Source: a virus. From it: DNA of 26,740 nucleotides. A program made the translations under genes and the position numbers. Shown here one piece after another: positions 1 to 7,322 of the stretch (the first letter of the stretch is position 1; each line of letters starts with the position of its first letter). The notes beneath the pieces are model-generated. The model had not been told where the DNA came from and made no database searches. It saw only the letters and a list, made by a program, of their open reading frames with translations. The stretch lies in the IMG/VR virus record IMGVR_UViG_3300025684_000867, positions 1-26,740 of that record; one strand, given 5' to 3'.

Positions 1-236
1 TCGTGATAGTCACTAACATTTTGATGTGCAATGGTGTAAATATCACCACGACTAATCCCAATATCAGACAATTCAGCGTTTGAAAGTTTATTCAACTCCT
101 GAATAGTTTTAGTAACATCTTTTGCTTTGCGATACGAAGCATGAAGCCCGATCAAATAGTTTCCGACAACTTTAAAGAGTTGTACGGCTGGAGTGATTAC
201 CGTCAGTTTCGGTAAGTAATTGACTGTTGTAGTCAT
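1..236 (-). CDS. DUF1127 (YjiS-like) domain protein, 3' end beyond window
   Basis: Reading the minus strand from ATG at 236 gives an open frame to the window edge (about 78 codons). It begins MTTTVNYLPKLTVITPAVQL and contains IQELNKLSNAELSDIGISRG. That is the hallmark of DUF1127: a leucine-rich helix followed by L-S-(D/N)-x-E-L-x-D-I-G-(I/L)-x-R-x-D-I. The start is supported by GAGGA about 9 bases upstream, inside the preceding hsp20 gene, so the two genes overlap by about 65 bp in different frames and are probably co-transcribed. DUF1127 proteins are small and common in proteobacteria, especially alphaproteobacteria. Some are linked to RNA turnover or metabolic control, but no activity can be assigned here. 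The family call is fairly sure; the function is unknown. Confidence 0.72.
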   Translation of the reverse strand, partial: MTTTVNYLPKLTVITPAVQLFKVVGNYLIGLHASYRKAKDVTKTIQELNKLSNAELSDIGISRGDIYTIAHQNVSDYH

Positions 237-660
237 TTGTTAATTCCTCGTTTTTTCCAATTTGAATTTTACGAGGACGCATTTCTTCTGGAATGACATA
301 CTGCAATTCAATTGCCAGAATACCATCCTGAATATCTGCTCCGTTTACATTTACATGTTCGGACAGCCTAAAGGTTCGTTTAAATTTCTTTGTAGAAATG
401 CCACGATGGATAAATTCTCTTCCTTTAGAAACGTGTTCCCCTGTAACAGTCAAGGTTCTATCTTTAACTTCTACAGATATCTCATCCTTTGTAAACCCAG
501 CAATAGCTAATTCAATCAGATAATCAGATTCTGATGTCTTAATAATGTTATGTGGGGGATAGTGGTCTTGAGCATGTTTTGCAGTGAACTCTAGTTCATT
601 GAATAGATGATCAAAACCCACAAAGGATGATCGCGGGAATAGTTGTTGTAAGCCTGTCAT
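172..660 (-). CDS. hsp20: Small heat shock protein, Hsp20/IbpA family
   Basis: A 162-aa alpha-crystallin-type chaperone. The N-terminal GFDHLFNELE and YPPHNI segments are typical of the IbpA group. The crystallin domain (about residues 38-135) contains YLIELAIAGFTKDEISVEV, the GREFIHRGI segment, FKRTFRLSEHVNV and DGILAIEL; this last strand is near the end of the domain. Hsp20 proteins hold unfolding proteins in an ATP-independent way in the cytoplasm, and related genes occur in T4-like cyanophages. The ATG at 660 is preceded by AAAGGAGATAACA, an excellent ribosome binding site. The gene has its own sigma70-like promoter (724-752), separate from the replication cluster upstream. Its end overlaps the DUF1127 gene. 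It may protect host or virion proteins during infection, which is inference. Confidence 0.93.
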   Translation of the reverse strand: MTGLQQLFPRSSFVGFDHLFNELEFTAKHAQDHYPPHNIIKTSESDYLIELAIAGFTKDEISVEVKDRTLTVTGEHVSKGREFIHRGISTKKFKRTFRLSEHVNVNGADIQDGILAIELQYVIPEEMRPRKIQIGKNEELTNDYNSQLLTETDGNHSSRTTL

Positions 661-723
661 TGTTATCTCCTTTGAGCAAGCAAGATTTAAAATGTGACCA
701 GATTATTCTGCATCACTACATTA

Positions 724-752
724 TATATAATACCTTTGACTGTAAATGTCAA
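724..752 (-). promoter_or_regulatory. Sigma70-type promoter for hsp20
   Basis: On the minus strand TTGACA (747-752) is followed by a 17-base spacer and TATATA (724-729). An alternative TATAAT overlaps at 720-725 but would need a 21-base spacer. The -35 box forms part of the inverted repeat TTGACatttacaGTCAA, which could be an operator. The ATG of hsp20 lies about 60 bases downstream. A consensus -35 at ideal spacing makes this the clearest host-type promoter on the minus strand. Confidence 0.75.
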
Positions 753-762
753 TAGGTAAAAT

Positions 763-1173
763 TTATTTATTTCCGATATTATATTTTGGACATAATTCCC
801 ATTCATTTTTATCTTTAAATGGTAAAATCTTAATAAGTCTTAAAGGTGCACAATCAAGCTGGGAACTTGTTTGAATCTCTACTAGACCCCAATCACTCAT
901 TAACGTAGCAATTGTATTTCGTCTTTGAATATCTGATAATTCTAAATTTGCTTTTTTACCATCCAGCATAAAGAGTTCTTTAAAATGTACTATAAAGTAC
1001 CGACCCTGTTTATGAAGAATGTGACACGATTGAAATAGCTTTTTATCCTTACGAGAAGCCACTCCCATTCGAGTTAATGTTTCTCTAACTTTAAGAAAAT
1101 CATCTGGTTCGTTTAAGACTACCTCAAGCATGTCTTGAGGCTGCCATTCTACAATATTGTTATTTAGTTCCAC
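763..1173 (-). CDS. regA: RegA translational repressor
   Basis: This 136-aa protein aligns by eye along its length with T4 RegA: EPDDFLKVRETLTRMGVASR, LFQSCHILHKQGRYFIVHFK, the RRNTIATLMSDWGLVEI segment and a C-terminal ELCPKYNIGNK. RegA binds the start regions of many phage early mRNAs and blocks their translation, including its own. The chosen start is GTG at 1173, preceded by AAGGTGAG, and it overlaps the end of gene 62. An internal ATG at 1131 would give exactly the 122 residues of T4 RegA, but no Shine-Dalgarno sequence precedes it. The GTG start with a 14-residue extension is therefore preferred but not certain. Position after 62 is as in T4. Confidence 0.95.
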   Translation of the reverse strand: MELNNNIVEWQPQDMLEVVLNEPDDFLKVRETLTRMGVASRKDKKLFQSCHILHKQGRYFIVHFKELFMLDGKKANLELSDIQRRNTIATLMSDWGLVEIQTSSQLDCAPLRLIKILPFKDKNEWELCPKYNIGNK

Positions 1174-1537
1174 CTTTGCTCACCTTCTGTCTTATTATAT
1201 TTATTTGTTCAGGTGATAGAAGGGGCAATACTTGCTTTGCTTTATTATTACTGTACTCATAGTATTGCTTAACCACTTCAATATCACTCTCAGTTTCTGG
1301 TTTCATCCATTTCGAAAATCTTTTACGTTTACGAATGATATTTATAAGAAAGTGATATTTGAGTTTATTATCGAGGTGGTGATAGCGATTCATAACATTA
1401 GACATACCCACTGTGTCGTAGAAGTAAGAAAGACTACGATTAATAAGAAAGGAATTATACCCCTTCTCATCAAGGTCATCTTTCATTATATCTTGCTTAG
1501 TATGGTTAATACTATTAAGGTAGTTAAACGGATTCAT
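1160..1537 (-). CDS. 62: Clamp loader small subunit gp62
   Basis: A 125-aa protein between glutaredoxin and regA, in the position of T4 gene 62. It begins NPFNYLNSINHTKQDIM and contains RKRKRFSKWMKP, which matches the K-R-x-G/S-K-W motif of gp62 proteins. T4 gp62 is longer (187 aa); short forms are usual in marine T4-like phages. gp62 joins four gp44 subunits to form the ATP-driven loader that opens the gp45 clamp and places it on primer-template DNA. The start ATG at 1537 overlaps the stop of the glutaredoxin gene (TAATG), suggesting translational coupling. Its end overlaps regA by 14 bp. Confidence 0.88.
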   Translation of the reverse strand: MNPFNYLNSINHTKQDIMKDDLDEKGYNSFLINRSLSYFYDTVGMSNVMNRYHHLDNKLKYHFLINIIRKRKRFSKWMKPETESDIEVVKQYYEYSNNKAKQVLPLLSPEQINIIRQKVSKGGTK

Positions 1538-1827
1538 TATATACCTTGCTCTATACCACTATCTTGCCAAGGCCATTGCGCATTTTGAGCTTCTAAAATT
1601 AAAGCGCTAAGTTGTTCTTTGGTATAATCATAAGTATTCTCTTTATTAATGTGAACACCCTCATAATAAAGCTGAGGTACAGTGGTGTGTCCTTTCTTTT
1701 TCATAAAATGTAGAGCTGATTTATCTGATTGTATATCGATAGAAATATACTTGAATTTACATTCATCTAGCATTTCTTTCATTCTATCACAATACATACA
1801 ATAAGGTTGAGTATACAGTTTAAGCAA
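1537..1827 (-). CDS. grx: Glutaredoxin
   Basis: A 96-aa thioredoxin-fold protein with the glutaredoxin layout: LKLYTQPYCMYCDR carries the C10-M-Y-C13 redox site, and HTTVPQLYYEGVHI carries the cis-proline TVP motif used in glutathione binding. Glutaredoxins reduce disulfides with glutathione, and in T4-like phages they can serve ribonucleotide reductase. The start codon is TTG at 1827, preceded at 7 bases by AGGAG, with no in-frame ATG before the catalytic site. The gene is inserted between 44 and 62, which encode the two parts of one complex and are adjacent in T4. The 3' end overlaps gene 62 (TAATG). Confidence 0.93.
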   Translation of the reverse strand: MLKLYTQPYCMYCDRMKEMLDECKFKYISIDIQSDKSALHFMKKKGHTTVPQLYYEGVHINKENTYDYTKEQLSALILEAQNAQWPWQDSGIEQGI

Positions 1828-1837
1828 TAGAGGTCTC

Positions 1838-2773
1838 CTAATTAAATTCCACGTTGGCCATAATCTCTGTTAAGCAAGCCACCGTATTTAATTCATGGTC
1901 AGCAACAAAGGCATTTTTATATTGGTAATCAGCAAGTATAAGAACAAGCTGGGGGATACTACCTGATACAACATAAGTATTCATATTATCGTATAGACCT
2001 CTGAAGATAGCAACTGGATCAAGATCAGTATGATCAACAACCCAGCGTCTCATTTTTTTAAAGTCTTTAGATTTTAAATGTTGAGTAAGATCATCAAATC
2101 CAATAGTACTACTTTTATCTAGGGTAGATATATTACTACCACTAATAGAAAAGCGCTGTGCTTCATTTAACACTCGACGCCAATCAGGAGCATGCTTCAT
2201 AATCAGATCAGCGACAGCTTTTCCTTCATATGTTACACCTTCTTCGTCAAGTATACTTGTAAGTCGTTTAAAGAACATACCTGCTAGCTCTGCCATATCC
2301 TTCTTAGAGGTGTTAAACTCATATACAGAGCAACGGGAGTGGAGAGGTTCAATAATACGATTACGAAAATTACAAGTAAGGATAAACCTACAGTTATTAG
2401 AGAACTCTTCAATAAATCCACGCAAGGCAGGCTGAGTGCTTTGAGGATTAAGATAGTCAGCTTCGTCTAATATTACAACTTTATATCCACCTTGCAATGA
2501 CACACTAGAGGCAAACTGTCTAATTTTACCTCTTAAAGTTTCAATGTTTCCTTCCTCAGATCCGTTAATAATAATATAATCTAACCCAAGCTCGTTACAT
2601 AGAGCTTTAGCTACTGTAGTCTTGCCTAAGCCAGCAGTGCCAGAGAACAACATATTAGGAAGTTCACCACCATCTGCTATAGCTTGGAAAGTCTCCTTCA
2701 ATTGGACTGGTAGGATAGCATCGGCTAGTTTAGTAGGCCGATGCTTCTCTACCCAGAGGAAATCTTTGCTCAT
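1838..2773 (-). CDS. 44: Clamp loader large subunit gp44 (AAA+ ATPase)
   Basis: A 311-aa RFC-like ATPase, close to T4 gp44 (319 aa). Visible motifs are the Walker A loop GTAGLGKTT (residues 45-53), Walker B ILDEAD (101-106), sensor 1 ILTCNF (131-136) and the arginine-finger SRC motif (146-148). The N-terminal VEKHRPTKLADAILP box is typical of RFC/gp44. With gp62 it hydrolyses ATP to load the gp45 sliding clamp. The ATG at 2773 overlaps the TAA of the preceding small gene (TAATG). All catalytic residues are present. Confidence 0.97.
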   Translation of the reverse strand: MSKDFLWVEKHRPTKLADAILPVQLKETFQAIADGGELPNMLFSGTAGLGKTTVAKALCNELGLDYIIINGSEEGNIETLRGKIRQFASSVSLQGGYKVVILDEADYLNPQSTQPALRGFIEEFSNNCRFILTCNFRNRIIEPLHSRCSVYEFNTSKKDMAELAGMFFKRLTSILDEEGVTYEGKAVADLIMKHAPDWRRVLNEAQRFSISGSNISTLDKSSTIGFDDLTQHLKSKDFKKMRRWVVDHTDLDPVAIFRGLYDNMNTYVVSGSIPQLVLILADYQYKNAFVADHELNTVACLTEIMANVEFN

Positions 2774-3000
2774 TATTCACTTTCTGCTGCTTGATCTTGC
2801 TGATAAGTCTCTGACATTTGAATCAATTGCGCGGATTGATCGCGTAATTGACCTAGGGTAGATAATTCCTCCCCCTTAACAGCTCCTCGCTGTACCATAG
2901 TATCGATAACAGCAATAGTAGATCGACAAACCCGGTTAGCTAAATCATAAACAGGGGCGTGAGACTCATGAGCCAATTGTACTTCTTCTTTTTTTGACAT
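2773..3000 (-). CDS. Small protein between clamp and clamp-loader genes, function unknown
   Basis: A 75-aa product (MSKKEEVQLAHESHAPVYDL...) that I do not recognise. It is mostly helical in appearance, with a middle segment rich in hydrophobic and polar alternation (STIAVIDTMVQRGAV) and an acidic, glutamine-rich tail (YQQDQAAESE). The ATG at 3000 is chosen because GGAG lies 7 bases upstream; a longer reading from 3012 would remove that site's purpose. It starts just inside the end of gene 45 and overlaps gene 44 (TAATG), so it is translated as part of the replisome operon. A role linked to the clamp or loader is possible but not shown. Confidence 0.75.
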   Translation of the reverse strand: MSKKEEVQLAHESHAPVYDLANRVCRSTIAVIDTMVQRGAVKGEELSTLGQLRDQSAQLIQMSETYQQDQAAESE

Positions 3001-3001
3001 G

Positions 3002-3676
3002 CTATACTCCATAAATTGATGTCTTTTCTAGTGCAATCCAATACTTAACGTCATGGTTAACGCTAGAGAATTGAGATATTAGTTTAGATGATATCTCTAC
3101 CTGATAATCATCTGTAATTAATTTAAGATTGTTAATATTTAAGATAAATTTAAAACTATCTATATTATATTCTCCATCAACTACAATCGAATATGTATTA
3201 GCTGTTGTATTCTCGAGATCTACGATAGATAACTTAATTGAACCTCCATCAGGCTCAATCATTAGTTGAGTGTGATGAAGAATATTAGCAGCTCTTTTAA
3301 GATTATTTAATGTTGATTGATCAAGAGTGAATGACACATCAGCTTTCGGCATATTGATAGGCTTAGATGGAGAAGTAAGCATTTCCGAATCAGCATAATA
3401 ATATTTTAGCATAGAACGGCCAGCATTGCCACCTACCAGTATATAATTATCTTTAAATTGTACAGATGCGTTATCTACCAAATCTAATACTGACAGGAAG
3501 TTCTGAAGATCATATATACCCACCTCTCTATCAAACTGTTCTGATAGAGTAGCCTGAGATAGAATATTCTTAGCTTCCGAAATAGTCATAATAGTATTGC
3601 CTGGTTGAATAACTATATTACTATTGATAGATGCAAAGTTCTGTAATAACTTTACTGTGTTAGTACTAATTTCCAT
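3002..3676 (-). CDS. 45: Sliding clamp gp45
   Basis: A 224-aa protein of the same length as T4 gp45 (228 aa) and recognisable in several segments: LLQNFASINSNIVI at the start, the FDREVGIYDLQNFLSVLDLV segment, PSKPINMPKADVSF, and FKFILNINNLKL near the C-terminus. gp45 trimers encircle DNA, tether the polymerase, and act as the mobile enhancer for late transcription with gp55 and gp33. The gene begins where gene 46 ends (TAATG) and is followed by the 75-aa gene, then 44, matching T4 order with one insertion. Confidence 0.95.
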   Translation of the reverse strand: MEISTNTVKLLQNFASINSNIVIQPGNTIMTISEAKNILSQATLSEQFDREVGIYDLQNFLSVLDLVDNASVQFKDNYILVGGNAGRSMLKYYYADSEMLTSPSKPINMPKADVSFTLDQSTLNNLKRAANILHHTQLMIEPDGGSIKLSIVDLENTTANTYSIVVDGEYNIDSFKFILNINNLKLITDDYQVEISSKLISQFSSVNHDVKYWIALEKTSIYGV

Positions 3677-5388
3677 TATATAATCCTACTGAAGTTTTTA
3701 TCTTTTACTATTTCTAGTTTATTCTCGAATTTATCATCAAGTAATTCTCTCTTATGAGATATAATGAATATATTCGTTTCGTCCCCTAAAGTATAGATGA
3801 TTTTCATTAGATTATCCACACCTTCGTGATCCAAAGACGAGTCAAATGTCTCGTCGAGTATAAGAAGATTAGTTGCAACACTATTCTTCATCTTAGCTAT
3901 TACACGCCATGTAAATAGTAATGCTAGATCAATACGTTGTTTCTCTCCTTCAGAGAACGAATCATATGAAAAAGCATCTCTAAATCGAGATCGGATAGTT
4001 TCTTGAAACGACTCATCTAAGTTAAATGACACATAGAAGTCCAGTATATCTAGATATTGATTACAAAGCTTATTAATAACTGGTAGGTATTGCTTTACAA
4101 TCTTAGTTTTAATACCGGTATCCTTGAGCATTGTACTCATAATAACATTATAATTTAATTGCTCACTAAGTGCAAGCTTTTCTTCTATTAATTTATCCCC
4201 AGACTCTTTAAAGAAATTGAGATCTTTATTAGCTTGATCCATATCAACGTTATTATTAAGCTTACCAATCTCTTCTTGAGTGCGGTCAATTGATGCTTGA
4301 AATTGTGCAATTGAACGGTTATTAGCAGCAAGTACACTTTGATATTCTCTACATTTATCTATAATAGTATTTGCTGCTACCAGTGCATCTTGAGCGGCAC
4401 GTAGTCCTTCATCAGCTTTACTAATTCCCGCCTGGAGTTCTTTCGCTCGGCCTTTTCCTTCCAGCATATGGGCCTCTTTTGTCTCCTCAGTGATGGTTTG
4501 ATCACAGGTCGGGCAGATGTCGTTCTTCTCAAAGAATTGAACTTCTTTAACGATCTTTTTGACTTCAGTGTTGAACTTGGTCTTGAACGCTTCAAGCTCT
4601 CTGATTTTAGCTTCGTGTTCCTTTTTTTCTGTATCTGAATTCGGTAGTTTAGATTGAATAGAATCACTAAGCTCCGTGTTCGATCTCTGTAGAGCCTCGA
4701 TTTCATCTCGGAAATCTGAGATGAGTTGGAGCTTCTCTTCTTTGGCCTCTTTGTTAATCGCTTTGATGTCTTTAATGTATTTTTTCTGAGCGTTAAGCTT
4801 AGTTGTTGTGACGTCATACTGATGTATAGCATCCTTAATCTGGTCCTTTAATAAGCTGGTTTTCTCTTTTAATATATTATTCATCTTAGAGAATACATTA
4901 ATGTCCAGAAGATCCTCGATAACATCTCTTCGATTCATAGAGCTTAGCTGCATGAAAGGAATAAAGGAGGAGGAGCCTAGCACTACAATCTGATGGAAGC
5001 TCTTATGATTAAGCTTCAAGATGTTTTGCTCGAGGATCTTCTGGTACTCTTTGGCATGAGATGATTGATTGATCATCGTAGCGCCATTCCATATTTCAAA
5101 TATGTTGGGTTTAATACCTCTAACAATTCTGAAATCTGAACCATGCACATTAAACGTTACTTCAACCACACAGTTCTTATTATTAATAGAGTTAACTAAC
5201 TGAGGTTTAGATATATTACGATGGGCCTTTCCAAACAAAGCAAAGCTTAAAGCATCCAGCATGGTAGACTTACCGGCACCATTAGAACCAACAACAAGGG
5301 TGGTTTTATTCTTCACTAAGTCTATCGAAGACCAGTTATTACCAGTTGAAAGAAAGTTCTTCCATTTTAGAGTTTTAAATGTAATCAT
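3676..5388 (-). CDS. 46: Recombination nuclease subunit gp46 (SbcC/Rad50-like)
   Basis: A 570-aa SMC-type ATPase (T4 gp46 is 560 aa). It has Walker A GSNGAGKS (34-41), a long coiled-coil region (about 175-410) interrupted by the zinc hook CPTC (292-295), the ABC signature SFSEGEKQR (477-485) and Walker B LLILDETFD (508-516). A late histidine occurs in IISHKREL. With gp47 it forms the Mre11-Rad50-like complex that resects DNA ends for recombination-dependent replication and host DNA breakdown. Its ATG overlaps the gene 47 stop (ATGA), a typical coupled pair. All motifs look intact. Confidence 0.97.
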   Translation of the reverse strand: MITFKTLKWKNFLSTGNNWSSIDLVKNKTTLVVGSNGAGKSTMLDALSFALFGKAHRNISKPQLVNSINNKNCVVEVTFNVHGSDFRIVRGIKPNIFEIWNGATMINQSSHAKEYQKILEQNILKLNHKSFHQIVVLGSSSFIPFMQLSSMNRRDVIEDLLDINVFSKMNNILKEKTSLLKDQIKDAIHQYDVTTTKLNAQKKYIKDIKAINKEAKEEKLQLISDFRDEIEALQRSNTELSDSIQSKLPNSDTEKKEHEAKIRELEAFKTKFNTEVKKIVKEVQFFEKNDICPTCDQTITEETKEAHMLEGKGRAKELQAGISKADEGLRAAQDALVAANTIIDKCREYQSVLAANNRSIAQFQASIDRTQEEIGKLNNNVDMDQANKDLNFFKESGDKLIEEKLALSEQLNYNVIMSTMLKDTGIKTKIVKQYLPVINKLCNQYLDILDFYVSFNLDESFQETIRSRFRDAFSYDSFSEGEKQRIDLALLFTWRVIAKMKNSVATNLLILDETFDSSLDHEGVDNLMKIIYTLGDETNIFIISHKRELLDDKFENKLEIVKDKNFSRII

Positions 5389-6446
5389 GCTACTTCTAAG
5401 GTTTGAGCTTCTAACATAAGGTCCGACATCTGAGATTTAATCTTATCTTTATCCAGATCAGTGTCAACAGCGTCAATGTAAGTATATAATAAAGCAGAAG
5501 TATCTTCAACTGATATTTCACTATCTTGGACATTTTCTCCAATAAATTCGTTAAAGTTTTCTGCTATCTTAAGCTCAAGTATATTACGTTGTTGTAGTCT
5601 ATCAATGAACTTATCAAACACAAACGTATCAGTTTTATTAATTACAGTCACCTTAATAAACTTACCTTCTACATCATCCAAGGGGTAATGAAGATAATCA
5701 CACTCACTATCATCATATCTGATACGATGGAAAAGGGTGTGTGGGTTATGAATAGAAGTGAGTTCCCTAGTCTCAGTATCGAGTATATGAAAATATTTTT
5801 TATCATGCGCATCATTCCAAAAGAATTCCATTTGTGATCCAAGATACTCAATATTATCTTGCTGAGACTTAGTGTGGAAGTGACCGGATAATACCTTCTC
5901 GAACCGCTTAAATATAGAGCGGTTTAGTCCATGCTCACATTTACGGCCTTTCATCATCTCATATCCTTCGATATCAAAATGACCACCAAGCCAATCACAT
6001 TTAGCATTAGCGATAAAGTCTAATGATTGCGCTTCGTTCTCAGCTGAGATCCAAGGGACTAGGCCAAGCTTAAATCCGGCATAATCCATCACAGTAGGCT
6101 CATGAAGTATATTTACTTCATTCATATAATGACCTAAGAGCTCCTTGAGAGAGTTAAGCTCATTAGTGTTCTTATAGTATGTGTCATGGTTACCACAAAT
6201 GATATCCATAGTAATGCCATGGTCTCTTAACGGTTTAAGAAAGTGATTGCGGTTACGGTTAAGAGCACGGAAGTTGATAAACTTCCTGTTATCGTAGTAA
6301 TCACCAAGATGCACAATATGCTTAATATTATGTTCCAAAAGATAAGGAAAGAATACATCGCTATAAAATCTTTCTGCATTATCGAGAAATATGTCGCTGC
6401 TATTGCGAGTACCACAGTGAGTGTCATTTAGAAGGGCTATTTTCAT
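5385..6446 (-). CDS. 47: Recombination nuclease subunit gp47 (SbcD/Mre11-like)
   Basis: A 353-aa metallophosphoesterase (T4 gp47 is 339 aa). Metal-binding motifs occur in order: LLNDTHCG (5-12), HLGDYYDNRK, CGNHDTYY, GGHFDIEG and SGHFHTKS. It is the nuclease partner of gp46. The start at 6446 (MKIALLNDTH) is chosen because the family begins this close to the first motif and GGAG lies 9-10 bases upstream. An upstream ATG at 6482 would add twelve residues with no family support. The start lies inside the end of the small gene at 6424-6597. Confidence 0.96.
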   Translation of the reverse strand: MKIALLNDTHCGTRNSSDIFLDNAERFYSDVFFPYLLEHNIKHIVHLGDYYDNRKFINFRALNRNRNHFLKPLRDHGITMDIICGNHDTYYKNTNELNSLKELLGHYMNEVNILHEPTVMDYAGFKLGLVPWISAENEAQSLDFIANAKCDWLGGHFDIEGYEMMKGRKCEHGLNRSIFKRFEKVLSGHFHTKSQQDNIEYLGSQMEFFWNDAHDKKYFHILDTETRELTSIHNPHTLFHRIRYDDSECDYLHYPLDDVEGKFIKVTVINKTDTFVFDKFIDRLQQRNILELKIAENFNEFIGENVQDSEISVEDTSALLYTYIDAVDTDLDKDKIKSQMSDLMLEAQTLEVA

Positions 6447-6597
6447 TATAAATATCTCCAGCAAGGGCACGAATATTATCAACCAAGTGTTGGTGATCTT
6501 TTACATTATACTCTTTTTTTTCCAGTTCGACAAGCCTTATTGATAAAAAAAGCATGCCTCTAATTTTTTGCTCAAGTTCTTCAGCTGAGTGATGCAT
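6424..6597 (-). CDS. Small 57-aa protein between genes 55 and 47, function unknown
   Basis: A 57-aa reading frame (MHHSAEELEQKIRGMLFLSI..., ending NENSPSK) with a predicted mainly helical, charged sequence. Support is strong for such a short gene: GGAGG lies 6 bases before the ATG, the start directly follows the TAA of gene 55, and the stop overlaps the start of gene 47 by 23 bp. That makes it an unbroken part of the operon. No family is recognised. Confidence 0.75.
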   Translation of the reverse strand: MHHSAEELEQKIRGMLFLSIRLVELEKKEYNVKDHQHLVDNIRALAGDIYNENSPSK

Positions 6598-7200
6598 TTA
6601 TTCCTCCAAAAAATCTCCAAGATCTGAATCTTTAGATTTATTTTTCATTCTTTTTATTTTTTTCTTTTCTTCTAATACATACACCTTAAAGGCACTATCT
6701 TTTTCCTTTACTTTGTCAATTCTATCTTTTAGAGTGTCAACAAACTGATTAATAACAGCTATGGATGCTGCGTCTCCTTCAGAAGTAACATAAGATTCTA
6801 TACCAGATGAAGTTATATACTTTACCTTAATTTCCTGTTGCTTTTTCTCCTTAGCAATACGACGTAGAAACGCATACCAAGATATCTGAGTAAAATATGC
6901 AAACGCATTTGGATTACCTGTGCGTGTAGCCGCTTCTACATTATAATTCTCAATAGCTTTAAGACAATTTTCAACCGCATCCATAACCATTTCTTCTCGA
7001 TAAGTATAGCGAATAAAGTTAGATTTATGAGATAAACCTTCTGCTATCTTCAGAAAACAAGATGCAATATAGTTAGGTACGATGGGAAGCTCAGTCTTTT
7101 TAACTTTAGCTTCATTGACTGCGCGAACATAATCAACTACTGCTTGTGAGAAATCTTTGTTGTTTACATAGTGAATGCTTGCGCGCTTGGTTCTAGCCAT
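6598..7200 (-). CDS. 55: Late-promoter sigma factor gp55
   Basis: A 200-aa protein (T4 gp55 is 185 aa). It has the gp55 core NPNAFAYFTQISWYAFLRRI, a degenerate sigma region 2 equivalent, preceded by FIRYTYREEMVMDAVENCLK. The C-terminus DSDLGDFLEE is an acidic-hydrophobic tail of the kind that contacts the gp45 clamp in T4. gp55 directs host RNA polymerase to TATAAATA late promoters, several of which occur in this window. The ATG at 7200 has AAAGGA upstream and follows a sigma70-like promoter (7224-7252). It is the first gene of the replication cluster. Confidence 0.93.
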   Translation of the reverse strand: MARTKRASIHYVNNKDFSQAVVDYVRAVNEAKVKKTELPIVPNYIASCFLKIAEGLSHKSNFIRYTYREEMVMDAVENCLKAIENYNVEAATRTGNPNAFAYFTQISWYAFLRRIAKEKKQQEIKVKYITSSGIESYVTSEGDAASIAVINQFVDTLKDRIDKVKEKDSAFKVYVLEEKKKIKRMKNKSKDSDLGDFLEE

Positions 7201-7223
7201 AATATATTCCTTTAATTTATCTT

Positions 7224-7252
7224 ATAATAAACTATTTTTTTATTCTATGCAA
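7224..7252 (-). promoter_or_regulatory. Sigma70-type promoter for gene 55 and the replication cluster
   Basis: Minus strand TTGCAT (7247-7252), a 17-base A-rich spacer, then TATTAT (7224-7229), 24 bases before the gene 55 ATG. The -35 region reads AACAGTTGCA, the same ten bases as the two plus-strand promoters near 11.6 and 11.9 kb, which suggests a shared phage early promoter type. The GTTGC also forms one arm of a short inverted repeat (7249-7254 with 7264-7269). Confidence 0.65.
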
Positions 7253-7322
7253 CTGTTTTTTTTAGTTGCCATATTCGCGAAAGTGTATATAATCATATAG
7301 CGATATGGGGAGGGGGGATATG

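Noticed and set aside
262-510. Plus-strand open frames opposite hsp20 and many other genes (for example 1232-1588, 9926-10231, 12714-12977, 17831-18100)
   Set aside because: Shadows of strongly supported minus-strand genes, without ribosome sites or family resemblance.
1339-1346. Exact TATAAATA on the minus strand inside gene 62
   Set aside because: It lies within coding sequence of a middle-type operon with no late gene start shortly downstream; a few such octamers are expected by chance in AT-rich DNA.
4377-4832. Minus-strand frame inside gene 46
   Set aside because: Alternative frame of the gp46 coiled coil, lysine/arginine/serine-rich low-complexity translation, fully covered by the real gene.
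6447-6454. TATAAATA on the plus strand at the start of gene 47
   Set aside because: It would direct antisense RNA with no plus-strand gene downstream; probably chance.
7249-7269. Inverted repeat GCAACT...AGTTGC as a terminator
   Set aside because: Only 6 bp of stem and the T/A run is in the loop, not after the stem. One arm is better explained as part of the gene 55 promoter.
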